Assembly: GCA_022865525.1 (NCBI GenBank)
Contig: JALHSV010000558.1
Span: 1 to 17,307, forward strand
DNA from: Thermodesulfovibrionales bacterium
GTDB lineage: Bacteria > Nitrospirota > Thermodesulfovibrionia > Thermodesulfovibrionales > SM23-35
DNA: 17,307 bases
Reading direction: 5' to 3'
Shown: positions 6,627 to 15,501 of the stretch, in pieces
How positions within the stretch are numbered: the first letter of the stretch is position 1
Layout of the letters: every line of letters starts with the position of its first letter
Made by a program: the position numbers and the translations under genes
The notes under the pieces: generated by a model
Databases searched by the model: none
What the model saw: the letters and a program-made list of their open reading frames with translations, nothing else
What the model was told of the DNA's origin: nothing

Positions 6627-7917
6627 GTGGAAAATTGAACGACTTTCTGATCTGACTATTACCACTGATTTTGTTGCGAACGGTAGTTTCGAGTCCCTCC
6701 GAAACAATGTCACATACCGAAGCGAACCCGACTATGCGGTCCTTGTTAGGTTAGTGGATCATAATGCCGGATGGACTGGAGACTTTGTCTATGTGGATAG
6801 AGCATCCTACGAGTTTCTTGGCAAGAGTTCATTGGCGCCTGGAGACATCATTATTGCTAACGTTGGTGCCAACGCTGGCACCGTCTTTCGTGTGCCTAAC
6901 CTGAGCACACGCATGACGCTAGGGCCAAACGCTATCCTCTGTCGTCCAAAGGATGAGAGTACCCTACGGCGTAACTTCCTCTACTATTATCTCACCAGCA
7001 GTATTGGTCAGGAGTTGCTCCACAGCATCCGATCTGGGAGCGCTCAACCAAAATTCAACAAAACAGATCTCCGACGCCTTTCGGTTCCTATTCCACCAGT
7101 TTCAGAGCAACGTACCATCGGCCATATCCTCGGCACACTGGACGACAAGATCGAATTGAACCGCAAGATGAATGAAACGCTGGAAGCTATAGCCCGGGCC
7201 CTCTTCAAGTCGTGGTTCGTCGATTTTGATCCCGTTCGCGCCAAGACCAAAGGCTACACTACTGGCTTGCCCAAACACATTGCCGACTTGTTCCCGGATT
7301 CGTTCGTAGAGTCGGAGCTGGGGAAGATTCCGAAGGGGTGGGAAGTGGGTTCAATCTACCAAATTACCGATGTCGTCTATGGCGCACCCTTTGCTTCCTC
7401 ACAGTTCAATATCGAGGAATCAGGTGAGCCTCTGATACGAATTCGTGATCTTGTCAACGAGAGTCCCGGGATTTGGACGCCCGAAGTGCACCCGAAGGGT
7501 TACAAGGTTCAGCCGGGAGACATCATCGTTGGTATGGACGGTGAGTTTCGTGCCTACCTCTGGGGTGGCTCAGAGGCTTGGCTCAACCAGCGAGTGTGTG
7601 TGTTCATTCCGAAGGCTGGCTATTCGGCCGCGTTTGTTCGGAACAGCATTATCAACCCATTGGCCCACATTGAAGCAACAGAGACAGCAACCACCGTGAT
7701 TCACTTGGGCAAGAGCGACATAGATCGTTTCTCCGTAGTTATTCCAACAGATAAAGTCTTGGCAGCTTTCAACGAGCATTGTCAGCCTTGGTACAATCGC
7801 ATCGTGGCTGGCAAGCAAGCATCCTGCACCCTTGCAGCCCTCCGCGACACGCTGCTGCCAAAGCTGCTGAACGGGGGAATTCATGTCTCGGGAGCTAAGG
7901 AGAAAAAAAATGGCTGA
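6616..7917 (+). CDS. hsdS: Type I restriction-modification specificity subunit
   Basis: A 433-residue HsdS with two target recognition domains. TRD1 spans about 1-160 and ends in [20 protein letters not shown], the start of the central conserved helix. The central repeat runs from about 166 to 215 ([33 protein letters not shown]). TRD2 begins with [13 protein letters not shown] and ends before the distal helix ([35 protein letters not shown]). The two TRDs would each read half of a bipartite site. The ATG at 6616 is preferred over a TTG at 6610 because AAGGAG (6603-6608) lies 7 nt upstream. It overlaps hsdM by 11 nt and the next gene by 8 nt. Target sequence cannot be predicted by eye. Confidence 0.95.
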   Translation: MAGEWKIERLSDLTITTDFVANGSFESLRNNVTYRSEPDYAVLVRLVDHNAGWTGDFVYVDRASYEFLGKSSLAPGDIIIANVGANAGTVFRVPNLSTRMTLGPNAILCRPKDESTLRRNFLYYYLTSSIGQELLHSIRSGSAQPKFNKTDLRRLSVPIPPVSEQRTIGHILGTLDDKIELNRKMNETLEAIARALFKSWFVDFDPVRAKTKGYTTGLPKHIADLFPDSFVESELGKIPKGWEVGSIYQITDVVYGAPFASSQFNIEESGEPLIRIRDLVNESPGIWTPEVHPKGYKVQPGDIIVGMDGEFRAYLWGGSEAWLNQRVCVFIPKAGYSAAFVRNSIINPLAHIEATETATTVIHLGKSDIDRFSVVIPTDKVLAAFNEHCQPWYNRIVAGKQASCTLAALRDTLLPKLLNGGIHVSGAKEKKNG

Positions 7918-8359
7918 AATGTTTCTTACTCAAATGGAGGCTGATATCTTATTGGCAATGCCAAAAATCCGTACAAACGACGAAGAATATATTTTTCCCT
8001 GGATGGGAAGTAAGTTTTCCTTTCCACTCTCATCACAAGATAAAAGGGAAAATTTTTTATTGGATATATGGCGTAGTGGAAGTATTGAGTTAAAAGGGCG
8101 CTATCAAAACAGGGCAAGATCTGTGATTACATTGGTTAGACTAGATTTTGGTGGTTCACCACACCGAAATCCGGATGATGCTGAGGTTCCTTCTCCGCAT
8201 ATCCATATATATCGTGAAGGATTTGGAAGCAAGTGGGCTTATCCGATTCCACTGGATAAATTTTCCAATCCAGAGGATATGTGGACTTCGTTGCAAGAAT
8301 TTATGAAATTTTGTAATATAATTCAACCACCTAATATAATCAGAGGGATAATCACATGA
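7910..8359 (+). CDS. DUF6978-like small protein, first gene of a coupled pair
   Basis: A 149-residue protein starting [21 protein letters not shown] recognise the layout of DUF6978-family proteins (an N-terminal helix with ADxLL-xMPK, a beta-rich middle with ENFLLDIWRSGSIELKGRYQ followed by a TLVRLDFGGSPHRNPD block, and HIHIYREGFGSKWAYPIP); the family function is not established. The HRNPDG-like block with a following HxHxY could be a metal or nucleic-acid site, but this is speculation. The start at 7910 is favoured because AAGGAG (7897-7902) is 7 nt upstream; the alternative ATG at 7883 would add nine residues. It is AT-rich, lies between hsdS and hsdR, and its stop overlaps the next start as ATGA, indicating translational coupling. 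Confidence 0.65.
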   Translation: MAEMFLTQMEADILLAMPKIRTNDEEYIFPWMGSKFSFPLSSQDKRENFLLDIWRSGSIELKGRYQNRARSVITLVRLDFGGSPHRNPDDAEVPSPHIHIYREGFGSKWAYPIPLDKFSNPEDMWTSLQEFMKFCNIIQPPNIIRGIIT

Positions 8360-9123
8360 TAGATGAAATTCAAAAACTACTTGATCGATATATTGTTTGG
8401 TTAAAGGATAAAACAACCCTGCGCGAAATTGATGGTTTAGTTGAAATCACATCCCCTTATTTAGACCGCCATAATGATTATCTTCAAATTTATGTTAAAA
8501 AACATGAAAACGGATACTTGATAACGGATGATGGATACATCATTGATGATCTTAACCAATCTGGATGTAAATTAGACAGTCCAAAACGCCTATCTCTTCT
8601 TAAAACTACGTTAGCTGGTTTTGGGATCAATTTAACCGATAAAGGGCGTTTGGAAATTATAACAACATCAGAAAATTTTTCTTTAAAGAAGCATAATCTG
8701 ATACAAGCTATGCTTTCTATATCTGATATGTTTGTCTTGGCCGAGCCAATGGTATCGAGCCTTTTTTATGAGGATGTCACTGCCTGGCTAGACTTAAATG
8801 ATATTCGTTATACTCCCAAAGTTAATTTTAGAGGAAAAAGTGGCTTCGAACACCATTTCGATTTTGTTATTCCGAAATCTCGCAAACAACCAGAACGTAT
8901 TCTTTTAGCGGTCAATAGGCCTAATCGCGATATGGCAGAAGCCATTGCATTTAGGTGGATAGATACGAAAGAAGTACGAGCTATTGAATCAAAAGCATAT
9001 GCACTTCTGAACGATCAGGTAAACCTGGTTGCGCCAGGAGTAATTGATGCTTTAAATAATTATGGAGTTACCCCAGTACCATGGAGTGGGCGAGATAAAG
9101 TTCGGGAGGATTTGGTTGCATAA
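8356..9123 (+). CDS. DUF1828/DUF1829 domain protein, second gene of a coupled pair
   Basis: A 255-residue protein. The N-terminal half (about 10-110) carries the DUF1828 signature: ITSPYLDRHNDYLQIYVKK, then NGYLITDDGYIIDDLNQSG, and KRLSLLKTTLAGFGI. The C-terminal half (about 140-240) matches DUF1829: FYEDVTAWLDLNDIRYTPKV, GFEHHFDFVIPKSR, RILLAVNRPNRDMAEAIAFR, WIDTKEVR. The strand-rich core with HFDFVIP and LLAVN has the shape of a nuclease-like fold, but the E-x-K of an active PD-(D/E)xK site is absent, so it may be degenerate or a different fold. GAGGG at about 8343-8347 precedes the ATG. Both genes of this pair are AT-rich. A toxin-antitoxin or anti-phage accessory role is suggested only by the context. 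Confidence 0.75.
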   Translation: MIDEIQKLLDRYIVWLKDKTTLREIDGLVEITSPYLDRHNDYLQIYVKKHENGYLITDDGYIIDDLNQSGCKLDSPKRLSLLKTTLAGFGINLTDKGRLEIITTSENFSLKKHNLIQAMLSISDMFVLAEPMVSSLFYEDVTAWLDLNDIRYTPKVNFRGKSGFEHHFDFVIPKSRKQPERILLAVNRPNRDMAEAIAFRWIDTKEVRAIESKAYALLNDQVNLVAPGVIDALNNYGVTPVPWSGRDKVREDLVA

Positions 9124-9198
9124 TTGTTCAATTTTTTCTATTTTAAAAAATAAGGTGTTCATTTTGAAAGAGATTCAAGAAACTGAGCCCGGTGGGAA

Positions 9199-12100
9199 AT
9201 GAATCAGCGATTTACCGAATCAATCGTTGAAGACGCTGCCCTGGAATGGCTGCAGAGCCTGGGGTACACGATCCAGCATGGACCGTTGCTTGCTGTTGGG
9301 GAGATGTTTGCCGAGCGAAGCGACCCGAACTATCGGGATACCATCTTGGCGGGGAGGCTGAAGCAAGCGCTAGCAAAACTAAACCCGGAATTGCCATCGG
9401 AAGCGTTGGAAGATGCTTACCGCAAACTCACAAGAATTGATGTGCCGTCGCTGATCGAGCGCAACCGTGCTTTTCATCGGTTATTGGTAAACGGGGTGAC
9501 GGTAGAGTATCGCCGCAAAGACGGAAGAATCGCCGGGGCGCAGGCTTGGGTCCTCGATTTTGATAACCCCGAAAACAACGATTGGCTGGCAGTGAACCAG
9601 TTCACCGTGGTCGAAGGCCAAAACATCAGGCGACCCGATGTGATGCTGTTCGTCAACGGCATACCGCTTGTGGTGATCGAACTCAAGAACCCGGCAGACG
9701 AGAATGCCACCATCTGGACTGCCTATAAACAGTTGCAGACCTACCAGGGGCAACTCCCAACGCTGTTTGCTACCAATATTGCCCTGGTTATTTCCGATGG
9801 TGTGGAAGCACGTATTGGGGCGGTAGGAGCGGGAGAGGAGTGGTTCAAGCCCTGGCGAACCATCGACGGGCAGGAGGTCATGGCGCCTACGGTCCCCCAG
9901 TTGCAGGTCGTTCTGCAGGGAGTCTTCGAGAAAAAACGTTTCCTGGACCTGATACGCTACTTCATCGTTTTTGAGGATGCCGGAAGGGGCAAGATAGCCA
10001 AGAAAATGGCCGGCTATCACCAGTTCCATGCCGTCCGGGAGGCTATGGAGCAGACGTTGAGGGCCCAGGCCATGTTCATGGATGTCGACGGGATCGTTTC
10101 CCTGGGCGGGGAGCCCAACGACCGACGCATCGGGGTGGTTTGGCATACGCAAGGATCGGGCAAGAGCCTGACCATGGCCTTCTATGCCGGCTGCGTTATC
10201 TGGCATCCCGCCATGAGAAATCCGACCATTGTTGTCCTGACCGACCGCAACGACCTGGATGATCAACTCTTTGGCACCTTCGCCCGCTGCAGTGACCTGC
10301 TGCGCCAACGACCGGTCCAGGCAGAAAACAGGGAAGACCTGCGCACCAAGCTTGACGTCGCCGCCGGGGGAGTGGTATTTACAACCATTCAGAAATTTTT
10401 TCCCGATGAGAAAGGGGACAGACATCCGGTCTTGTCTGATCGCAGCAATATAGTCGTTATTGCCGACGAGGCCCACCGCAGCCAGTATGATTTCATCGAT
10501 GGCTTTGCCCGTCATATGCGCGATGCGCTGCCCAACGCCTCGTTCGTTGGCTTCACCGGCACCCCCATTGAAAAGACCGACGCCAACACCCGGGCTGTCT
10601 TCGGAGACTACATCAGCATCTACGACATTCAGAGGGCAGTTGTCGACGGTGCGACGGTACCGATTTATTACGAGAGCCGCCTCGCTAGGCTGGAACTTAA
10701 GGAGTCGGAAAAGCCCAAGATAGATCCCAGGTTTGAGGAAGTCACCGAGGGTGAAGAGGTTGAACGCAAGGAAAAGCTTAAAACCAAGTGGGCCCAGCTT
10801 GAAGCTGTGGTCGGATCTGAGAACCGCCTCAAACTCATTGCCAGCGACCTGGTGGATCACTTTGAAAAGCGCCTTGAAGTTTTGGACGGAAAGGCCATGA
10901 TTGTCTGCATGAGTCGGCGCATCTGCGTAGAGCTCTACCAACAGCTGGTTGCCTTACGCCCTTCCTGGCATGGAAATGGCGATGATGCGGGAATCCTCAA
11001 GGTGGTGATGACCGGCTCGGCATCCGACCCTCTGGATTGGCAGGAACATATCCGCAACAAGTCCCGCCGCGAAGTATTGGCCAACCGTTTCCGTGATCCC
11101 AGGGATCCATTCCAGATCGTTTTGGTACGCGACATGTGGCTGACCGGTTTCGATGCCCCGAGCCTGCATACGATGTACGTGGACAAGCCCATGCGCGGAC
11201 ATGGGCTGATGCAGGCCATTGCCCGCGTGAACCGTGTCTTCAAAGACAAGCCGGGTGGATTGGTCGTGGACTACCTTGGGTTGGCCGAAGAACTGAAGCA
11301 GGCACTGGCGACATACACTGAAAGTGGCGGCACCGGACAGACGGCTATTGACCAGGCCGAAGCGGTTGCCATCATGCTTACAAAATATGAGATATGTCTT
11401 GGGCTCTTTCATGGTTTCAATTGGACATCCTGGATCACTGGGACACCACAGGAGCGGCTGTCACTGCTGCCGGCTGCCCAGGAACATATCCTTGGCCAGG
11501 AGGACGGCAAGAACCGGCTGCTGCGTGCCGTAACCGAGTTATCGCAGGCTTTTGCATTATCGGTCCCCCATGAAGAGGCAATGCGCATCCGCGATGACGT
11601 GGGATTCTTCCAGGCGGTGCGCTCGGTATTGGCAAAGGCCACCCCAGGCGAGCGTCGTAGCGATGATGAACTGGACCATGCCATCCGCCAGATCATTTCC
11701 CAAGCCATGGTCTCAGATGAGGTGGTAGATATTTTTGCCGCGGCTGGGCTAAAAAAACCGGATATTTCGATATTGTCGGATGAATTCCTCACTGAAGTGC
11801 GTGGCATGCCGCAGCGCAACCTGGCTGTTGAGCTCTTGCGCAAGTTGCTTTCCGGTGAGGTCAAGACGCGCATGAAGCGCAACGTGGTACAGGCGCGATC
11901 TTTCGCCGAACTATTGGAGCAGACGGTGCGCCGCTATCAGAACCGGGCCATTGAAGCGGCCCAGGTGATCGAGGAATTGATCGCCCTGGCCAAAGAAATC
12001 CGAGAAGCTGGGGCTAGGGGAGAGTCGTTGGGACTGTCTGAGGACGAACTGGCCTTCTATGACGCCCTGGAGGTCAATGACAGCGCTGTCAAGGTGCTGG

Positions 12101-12321
12101 GTGATGCCCTGCTCAAAAAAATAGCCAAGGAGTTGGTGGCGACGGTACGCAAAAATGTGACCATCGACTGGACCATTCGCGAGAATGTCCGGGCGCATCT
12201 CCGCGTCGTGGTCAAACGTATCCTGCGCAAGCACGGCTACCCACCCGACAAGCAAGAGAACGCGACACAAACGGTGCTGGAACAGGCTGAGGTGCTGTCC
12301 GAACAATGGTCAACGAATTAA
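9199..12321 (+). CDS. hsdR: Type I restriction endonuclease subunit R
   Basis: A 1040-residue HsdR, full length for the family. The N-terminal PD-(D/E)xK nuclease shows D147 ([11 protein letters not shown]) and E161-x-K163 (VVIELKNP), followed by the QxxxY-like motif QLQTYQ. The SF2 translocase follows: Walker A TQGSGKS with K322, DEAH at 423-426, FTGTPIE, and the C-terminal helicase lobe with [17 protein letters not shown] and the motif [12 protein letters not shown]. The rest forms the helical HsdM-binding region. The complex translocates DNA from unmethylated sites and cuts at a distance. The start ATG follows GGTGGG at 9191-9196. A 75-nt gap separates it from the preceding AT-rich pair. 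No frameshift or lost catalytic residue is visible, so the system looks active. Confidence 0.96.
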   Translation: MNQRFTESIVEDAALEWLQSLGYTIQHGPLLAVGEMFAERSDPNYRDTILAGRLKQALAKLNPELPSEALEDAYRKLTRIDVPSLIERNRAFHRLLVNGVTVEYRRKDGRIAGAQAWVLDFDNPENNDWLAVNQFTVVEGQNIRRPDVMLFVNGIPLVVIELKNPADENATIWTAYKQLQTYQGQLPTLFATNIALVISDGVEARIGAVGAGEEWFKPWRTIDGQEVMAPTVPQLQVVLQGVFEKKRFLDLIRYFIVFEDAGRGKIAKKMAGYHQFHAVREAMEQTLRAQAMFMDVDGIVSLGGEPNDRRIGVVWHTQGSGKSLTMAFYAGCVIWHPAMRNPTIVVLTDRNDLDDQLFGTFARCSDLLRQRPVQAENREDLRTKLDVAAGGVVFTTIQKFFPDEKGDRHPVLSDRSNIVVIADEAHRSQYDFIDGFARHMRDALPNASFVGFTGTPIEKTDANTRAVFGDYISIYDIQRAVVDGATVPIYYESRLARLELKESEKPKIDPRFEEVTEGEEVERKEKLKTKWAQLEAVVGSENRLKLIASDLVDHFEKRLEVLDGKAMIVCMSRRICVELYQQLVALRPSWHGNGDDAGILKVVMTGSASDPLDWQEHIRNKSRREVLANRFRDPRDPFQIVLVRDMWLTGFDAPSLHTMYVDKPMRGHGLMQAIARVNRVFKDKPGGLVVDYLGLAEELKQALATYTESGGTGQTAIDQAEAVAIMLTKYEICLGLFHGFNWTSWITGTPQERLSLLPAAQEHILGQEDGKNRLLRAVTELSQAFALSVPHEEAMRIRDDVGFFQAVRSVLAKATPGERRSDDELDHAIRQIISQAMVSDEVVDIFAAAGLKKPDISILSDEFLTEVRGMPQRNLAVELLRKLLSGEVKTRMKRNVVQARSFAELLEQTVRRYQNRAIEAAQVIEELIALAKEIREAGARGESLGLSEDELAFYDALEVNDSAVKVLGDALLKKIAKELVATVRKNVTIDWTIRENVRAHLRVVVKRILRKHGYPPDKQENATQTVLEQAEVLSEQWSTN

Positions 12322-12350
12322 ATCTAAGAAAAGTATAGTATGGAGTCAAT

Positions 12351-14066
12351 ATGAACAAAACTGACATTTCTGTGAAAGAATTGATAGGGATGATTGATAG
12401 AAGGGAACTAGCACTGCCTGAGTTGCAGCGTAGGTATGTCTGGCGTTCTACCCGAGTTAGAGATTTACTTGATTCTTTATATCGAGGATATCCAAGTGGA
12501 TCGATATTAATTTGGGAAACCGATCAAGAGCATTCAGCCAGAAATTTTTCTGTCTCTCAGGGTGTCTCTCCCTTCACCGGATGTAAATTACTTTTAGATG
12601 GTCAACAACGTTTAACCTCACTCAAAGCAATCATCAAGGGTGAACCCATCACGGTCAGGGATAAAAAAAAGAAAATTGACATATTGTTCAATTTAGATCA
12701 TCCGGAAAAATTGGATGATTTTACTGAGGTGACAGATGATGCTGAATACCAGGGAATAGACGAAGAAGAAATTGATGAAATCGAGGAAGGAGAGAATAGC
12801 ATTCAAGATAAATTAGCAAATAAAACATTTGTAGTTGGAGCCAAATCATTAGCTCAACAATCCAATTGGGTATCTGTTTCAACAGTTTTTAAATCAGATG
12901 ATATCAGCGAGATACTTGAATCTATTGGAATAACATCTCCAAAAGATCCAAAGTGGAAGAAATACAGTATTCGGTTACAAAAATTAAGAAATATTAGTGA
13001 ATATTCTTACGTTATGCATGTTTTGCCACGAGATTTAAGCTATGAAGAAGTAGCTGACATATTTGTCCGAGTGAACTCACTTGGTGTTAAATTGCGTGGA
13101 TCTGATTTAGCACTTGCTCAAATAACCGCAAGATGGCGGAATTCACTTGGATTATTGGAAGAATTTCAAAAAGAATGTGAAGTGAAATGGATGACCCTTG
13201 ATCTCGGAATTCTTGTCAGAGCAATGGTGGTTTTTGCGACTGGCCAATCTCGTTTTAATAGTGTGAGCACTATTCCAGTCAATAGACTAAAACAAGGTTG
13301 GGAAGACGCAAAAGAAGGATTGCGAATCGCAATTAATTTTCTTCGAGCCAATGCCCAAATAGATGATGAATCCTTATTATCATCGCCACAATTCTTTATT
13401 ACTATTGCTTATTACTATTTTTTAAAAAATCAAAAAATAACTCAAAGTGAGGGGCAATCACTCCTTTATTGGCTTTTTATTGCAAATGCACGTGGACATT
13501 ATTCTAAAGGATCTTCTGAAACGATTCTTGATGCTGATTTAACAATTTTAAAAAATGGTGGCGATGTTAAAGAATTAATTGGAGCTATTCGCCAACAATT
13601 CGGGCGATTGACTTTTGATATTGAAGATATAAAAGAAAAAGGAGTGGGAAGCCCAATATTCTCCTTGTTGTTTTTGACAATGAAATCCAATGGAGCAAAA
13701 GATTGGCGAACTGGATTGGGGTTAAGCCTTACTCATCAAGGAAGATTGCACATAATTCAGCACCATCATATCTTCCCCAAATCTCTGTTAAAAGGAAAAT
13801 ATGATAAAAAGGAAATCAATGAAATTGCTAATATGGCGTTTATCTCCGGTCGTATTAACCGGGAAATTAGTGCATCCGAGCCAAAAGATTATTTTCCGGA
13901 AATAATAAGAACTAGAGGTGTAGAGGCCTTATCTTTACAATTAATTCCTTTAGATCAGAAATTGCATTCTGTAGATTCATACAGTCTATTTTTAGAAAAG
14001 CGCAGGAAAGCCTTGGTCGATGCAGTAAATAGTTTTTTAGAAGGAATTATATCTGATTCGCCGTGA
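12351..14066 (+). CDS. Single-chain DUF262 + HNH (DUF1524-like) nuclease
   Basis: A 571-residue protein. The N-terminal DUF262 domain belongs to the ParB-like group: LPELQRRYVW (22-31), SLYRGYPSGSILIW, and the nucleotide-binding/hydrolysis motif DGQQR at 83-87 (LLDGQQRLTSLKAI). The C-terminal part contains an HNH core, HHHIFPKS with histidines at 471-473, then IANMAFISGRINREIS supplying the Asn positions. This is the domain combination of GmrSD-type, modification-dependent (type IV) restriction enzymes fused into one chain; many homologues, however, have no tested function. It begins 29 nt after hsdR with GGAG 5 nt before the ATG (12342-12345), so it probably belongs to the same operon. The acidic stretch at about 138-150 (DEEEIDEIEEGE) is a low-complexity linker. 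AT-rich composition unlike hsdR. Confidence 0.85.
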   Translation: MNKTDISVKELIGMIDRRELALPELQRRYVWRSTRVRDLLDSLYRGYPSGSILIWETDQEHSARNFSVSQGVSPFTGCKLLLDGQQRLTSLKAIIKGEPITVRDKKKKIDILFNLDHPEKLDDFTEVTDDAEYQGIDEEEIDEIEEGENSIQDKLANKTFVVGAKSLAQQSNWVSVSTVFKSDDISEILESIGITSPKDPKWKKYSIRLQKLRNISEYSYVMHVLPRDLSYEEVADIFVRVNSLGVKLRGSDLALAQITARWRNSLGLLEEFQKECEVKWMTLDLGILVRAMVVFATGQSRFNSVSTIPVNRLKQGWEDAKEGLRIAINFLRANAQIDDESLLSSPQFFITIAYYYFLKNQKITQSEGQSLLYWLFIANARGHYSKGSSETILDADLTILKNGGDVKELIGAIRQQFGRLTFDIEDIKEKGVGSPIFSLLFLTMKSNGAKDWRTGLGLSLTHQGRLHIIQHHHIFPKSLLKGKYDKKEINEIANMAFISGRINREISASEPKDYFPEIIRTRGVEALSLQLIPLDQKLHSVDSYSLFLEKRRKALVDAVNSFLEGIISDSP

Positions 14067-14164
14067 GGGACGCCCATTAGAAGGTACGTGTCAAGTAGGC
14101 AGATATATATTTTAATTTTTTTATAGCACTAAAAAAGAGCTTCAGTGAAGATGCTTGCTTCCGT
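14067..14164 (+). repeat. 98-bp direct repeat, left copy
   Basis: This copy starts with GGGACGCCCATTAGAAGGTA directly after the stop of the DUF262 gene and ends with TTCCGT. It is near identical to 15270-15367: the first 35 nt match exactly, as does GCACTAAAAAAGAGC further on; the differences are in the A/T-rich middle. Same orientation and same length as the right copy. Confidence 0.85.
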
Positions 14165-14564
14165 CGATTTCGATTTTATTGGTTACAAAACGTAAATGTT
14201 TTGCTCCAGACACCCATCGAGATCAAGTCCGATTCAATGGTAATCGATCAGACCCTGGCAATTAAGACGCCCCAGAAATCGTTCGGTACCGCGGTATGCC
14301 CAACTGCAAAAAGTAGCGCAGTGTTAAATGGCTCAAAGTCCAGTCCCTTGTGGTTCATACCCTGGGTATAAAAAAGACCTGGATTAAGGTACTGTGGAGT
14401 AGGCATTAATGTCAGGTTTATCATTTTCAAATTGGATCTATTAAAATGATTTTATGTCCAGGTCGAAAATCTTTTTCTTACAAAAGAAATGATTTCATGA
14501 ATCTTAATTCTATTGTATTATATTGACATGAAATGTTTTTAAATAATGAGGAGGATTGACTCTC
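14165..14564. other. Intergenic region, one unexplained small minus-strand frame
   Basis: No recognised gene is present. A minus-strand frame of 60 codons (14248-14430) reads LMPTPQYLNPGLFYTQGMNH and GLDFEPFNTALLFAVGH; it is fairly protein-like in composition but I recognise no family, and it could be a gene remnant. GAGGAGGA at 14548-14555 is the ribosome binding site of the next gene. TTGACA at 14523-14528 is seen, but no -10 box at the right distance leaves room for a leader. Confidence 0.35.
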
Positions 14565-15245
14565 ATGCCAGAAACAAATGATATCAAGGAAGTGCGGAAG
14601 GCATATTTTCAAGAATATACTACCTTAAGACAAGAGTCGCTGCAATCAATGGGAAATAGAAATCAGATAATCACTTTTGGACTTGGTTCAATTGGATTAT
14701 TAATCGCTGCAACTTTGTCTGCAAGCACGGATGCTTTAATTGCGAAATTCATCCCAATGGTATTTAATATTATTGTTCCAATTATTTCTATTTTAATTTA
14801 TATTGCTTGGTTTGCCGAGTTTGAAAGAATGGTTCGCGCTGGAAAATATATCCAACATCTTGAAGATGCAATAAATAGAACACTTGTGCATGATGCTCTT
14901 AGTTGGGAGCATGACCTGGAAAAAATGCGAATGGGATATGCTTATTTTTCAGTGTTTGCCCTTTTTCTTGGAATTGCGGTTGTTTCTCCTTTTTTATCTC
15001 TTATTTATCTTCAGGATAAAGATCCCCATCTTTCAATTTTAATGTGGATTCAAGAAGTATTTTCTGGAAATAGTAAAGAATCTCTTCAGGTATTTTCAAA
15101 TGCTATTATTTTAAAAACTCCAATAATATCGTGGGGACTGACTTTAGTTGTGGCTTTATTTACTTTGATTCGTACTAAATGTAAGTTTAAAAAATTCACC
15201 AAGAGGCTTCCCTTGCCAAATGGCAGAGATAGGAGCATCGCTTGA
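14565..15245 (+). CDS. Four-TM membrane protein, unknown function
   Basis: A 226-residue protein starting MPETNDIKEVRKAYFQEYTT. Four hydrophobic segments are visible: about 35-52 (IITFGLGSIGLLIAATLS), 62-83 (FIPMVFNIIVPIISILIYIA), 126-149 (YAYFSVFALFLGIAVVSPFL) and 186-203 (PIISWGLTLVVALFTLIR), with a cytosolic-type helical stretch between TM2 and TM3 (FERMVRAGKYIQHLEDAINR). No signal peptide is evident. The ATG at 14565 is favoured because GAGGAGGA is 9 nt upstream, whereas a TTG at 14556 sits immediately after that site. Small multi-TM proteins in defence islands are often membrane-disrupting effectors, but I do not recognise a named family, so this is only a suggestion. It lies between two 98-bp direct repeats, is AT-rich, and has a basic C-terminus (KCKFKKFTKRLPL). 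Confidence 0.7.
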   Translation: MPETNDIKEVRKAYFQEYTTLRQESLQSMGNRNQIITFGLGSIGLLIAATLSASTDALIAKFIPMVFNIIVPIISILIYIAWFAEFERMVRAGKYIQHLEDAINRTLVHDALSWEHDLEKMRMGYAYFSVFALFLGIAVVSPFLSLIYLQDKDPHLSILMWIQEVFSGNSKESLQVFSNAIILKTPIISWGLTLVVALFTLIRTKCKFKKFTKRLPLPNGRDRSIA

Positions 15246-15269
15246 TATTTGCCTTGAGGGGAAGAATGG

Positions 15270-15367
15270 GGGACGCCCATTAGAAGGTACGTGTCAAGTA
15301 GGCAGACATATTTTATTTGATTTTATTAGCACTAAAAAAGAGCATCAGTGAAAAAACTTGGTTCCGT
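15270..15367 (+). repeat. 98-bp direct repeat, right copy
   Basis: This is the same sequence and orientation as 14067-14164, beginning GGGACGCCCATTAGAAGGTA 24 nt after the membrane-protein stop. Together the copies bracket a unit of about 1.2 kb that contains one gene, as expected from duplication or from homologous or transposase-mediated capture. Confidence 0.85.
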
Positions 15368-15410
15368 GAAAGGCACCATTTGGCTGCATGGCCGGGGCAT
15401 TTGGGCATTT

Positions 15411-15439
15411 GGGGACGGTGCTTGACTTTGTTACTTTGT
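15411..15439 (+). repeat. Outer REP-like inverted repeat, left arm
   Basis: This 29-nt segment starting GGGGACGGTGCTTGACTTTG is complementary to 17193-17221 with one mismatch. The two arms enclose the transposase gene and the IS remnants. Confidence 0.85.
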
Positions 15440-15457
15440 CAACATATGGGCATTTGG

Positions 15458-15479
15458 GGACGGTGCTTGTAAATATGTA
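15458..15479 (+). repeat. Inner REP-like inverted repeat, left arm
   Basis: GGACGGTGCTTG followed by TAAATATGTA is exactly complementary to 16409-16430 (22 nt). The two arms sit just outside the transposase gene. The GGGGAC head word is shared with the outer repeat, as in repetitive extragenic palindrome families mobilised by RAYTs. Confidence 0.85.
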
Positions 15480-15495
15480 ATTAGCGTGATAAAAT
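15467..15495 (+). promoter_or_regulatory. Candidate promoter of the RAYT gene inside the repeat
   Basis: TTGTAA (15467-15472) and TAAAAT (15490-15495) are 17 nt apart. The start would fall on or near 15502, the A of the transposase ATG. The -35 box lies inside the inner repeat arm. Confidence 0.4.
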
Positions 15496-15501
15496 AATAT
15501 T

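Noticed and set aside
9481..10941. 486-codon minus-strand frame within hsdR
   Set aside because: Antisense shadow of a GC-rich, fully motif-supported hsdR; no family signature and no ribosome binding site.
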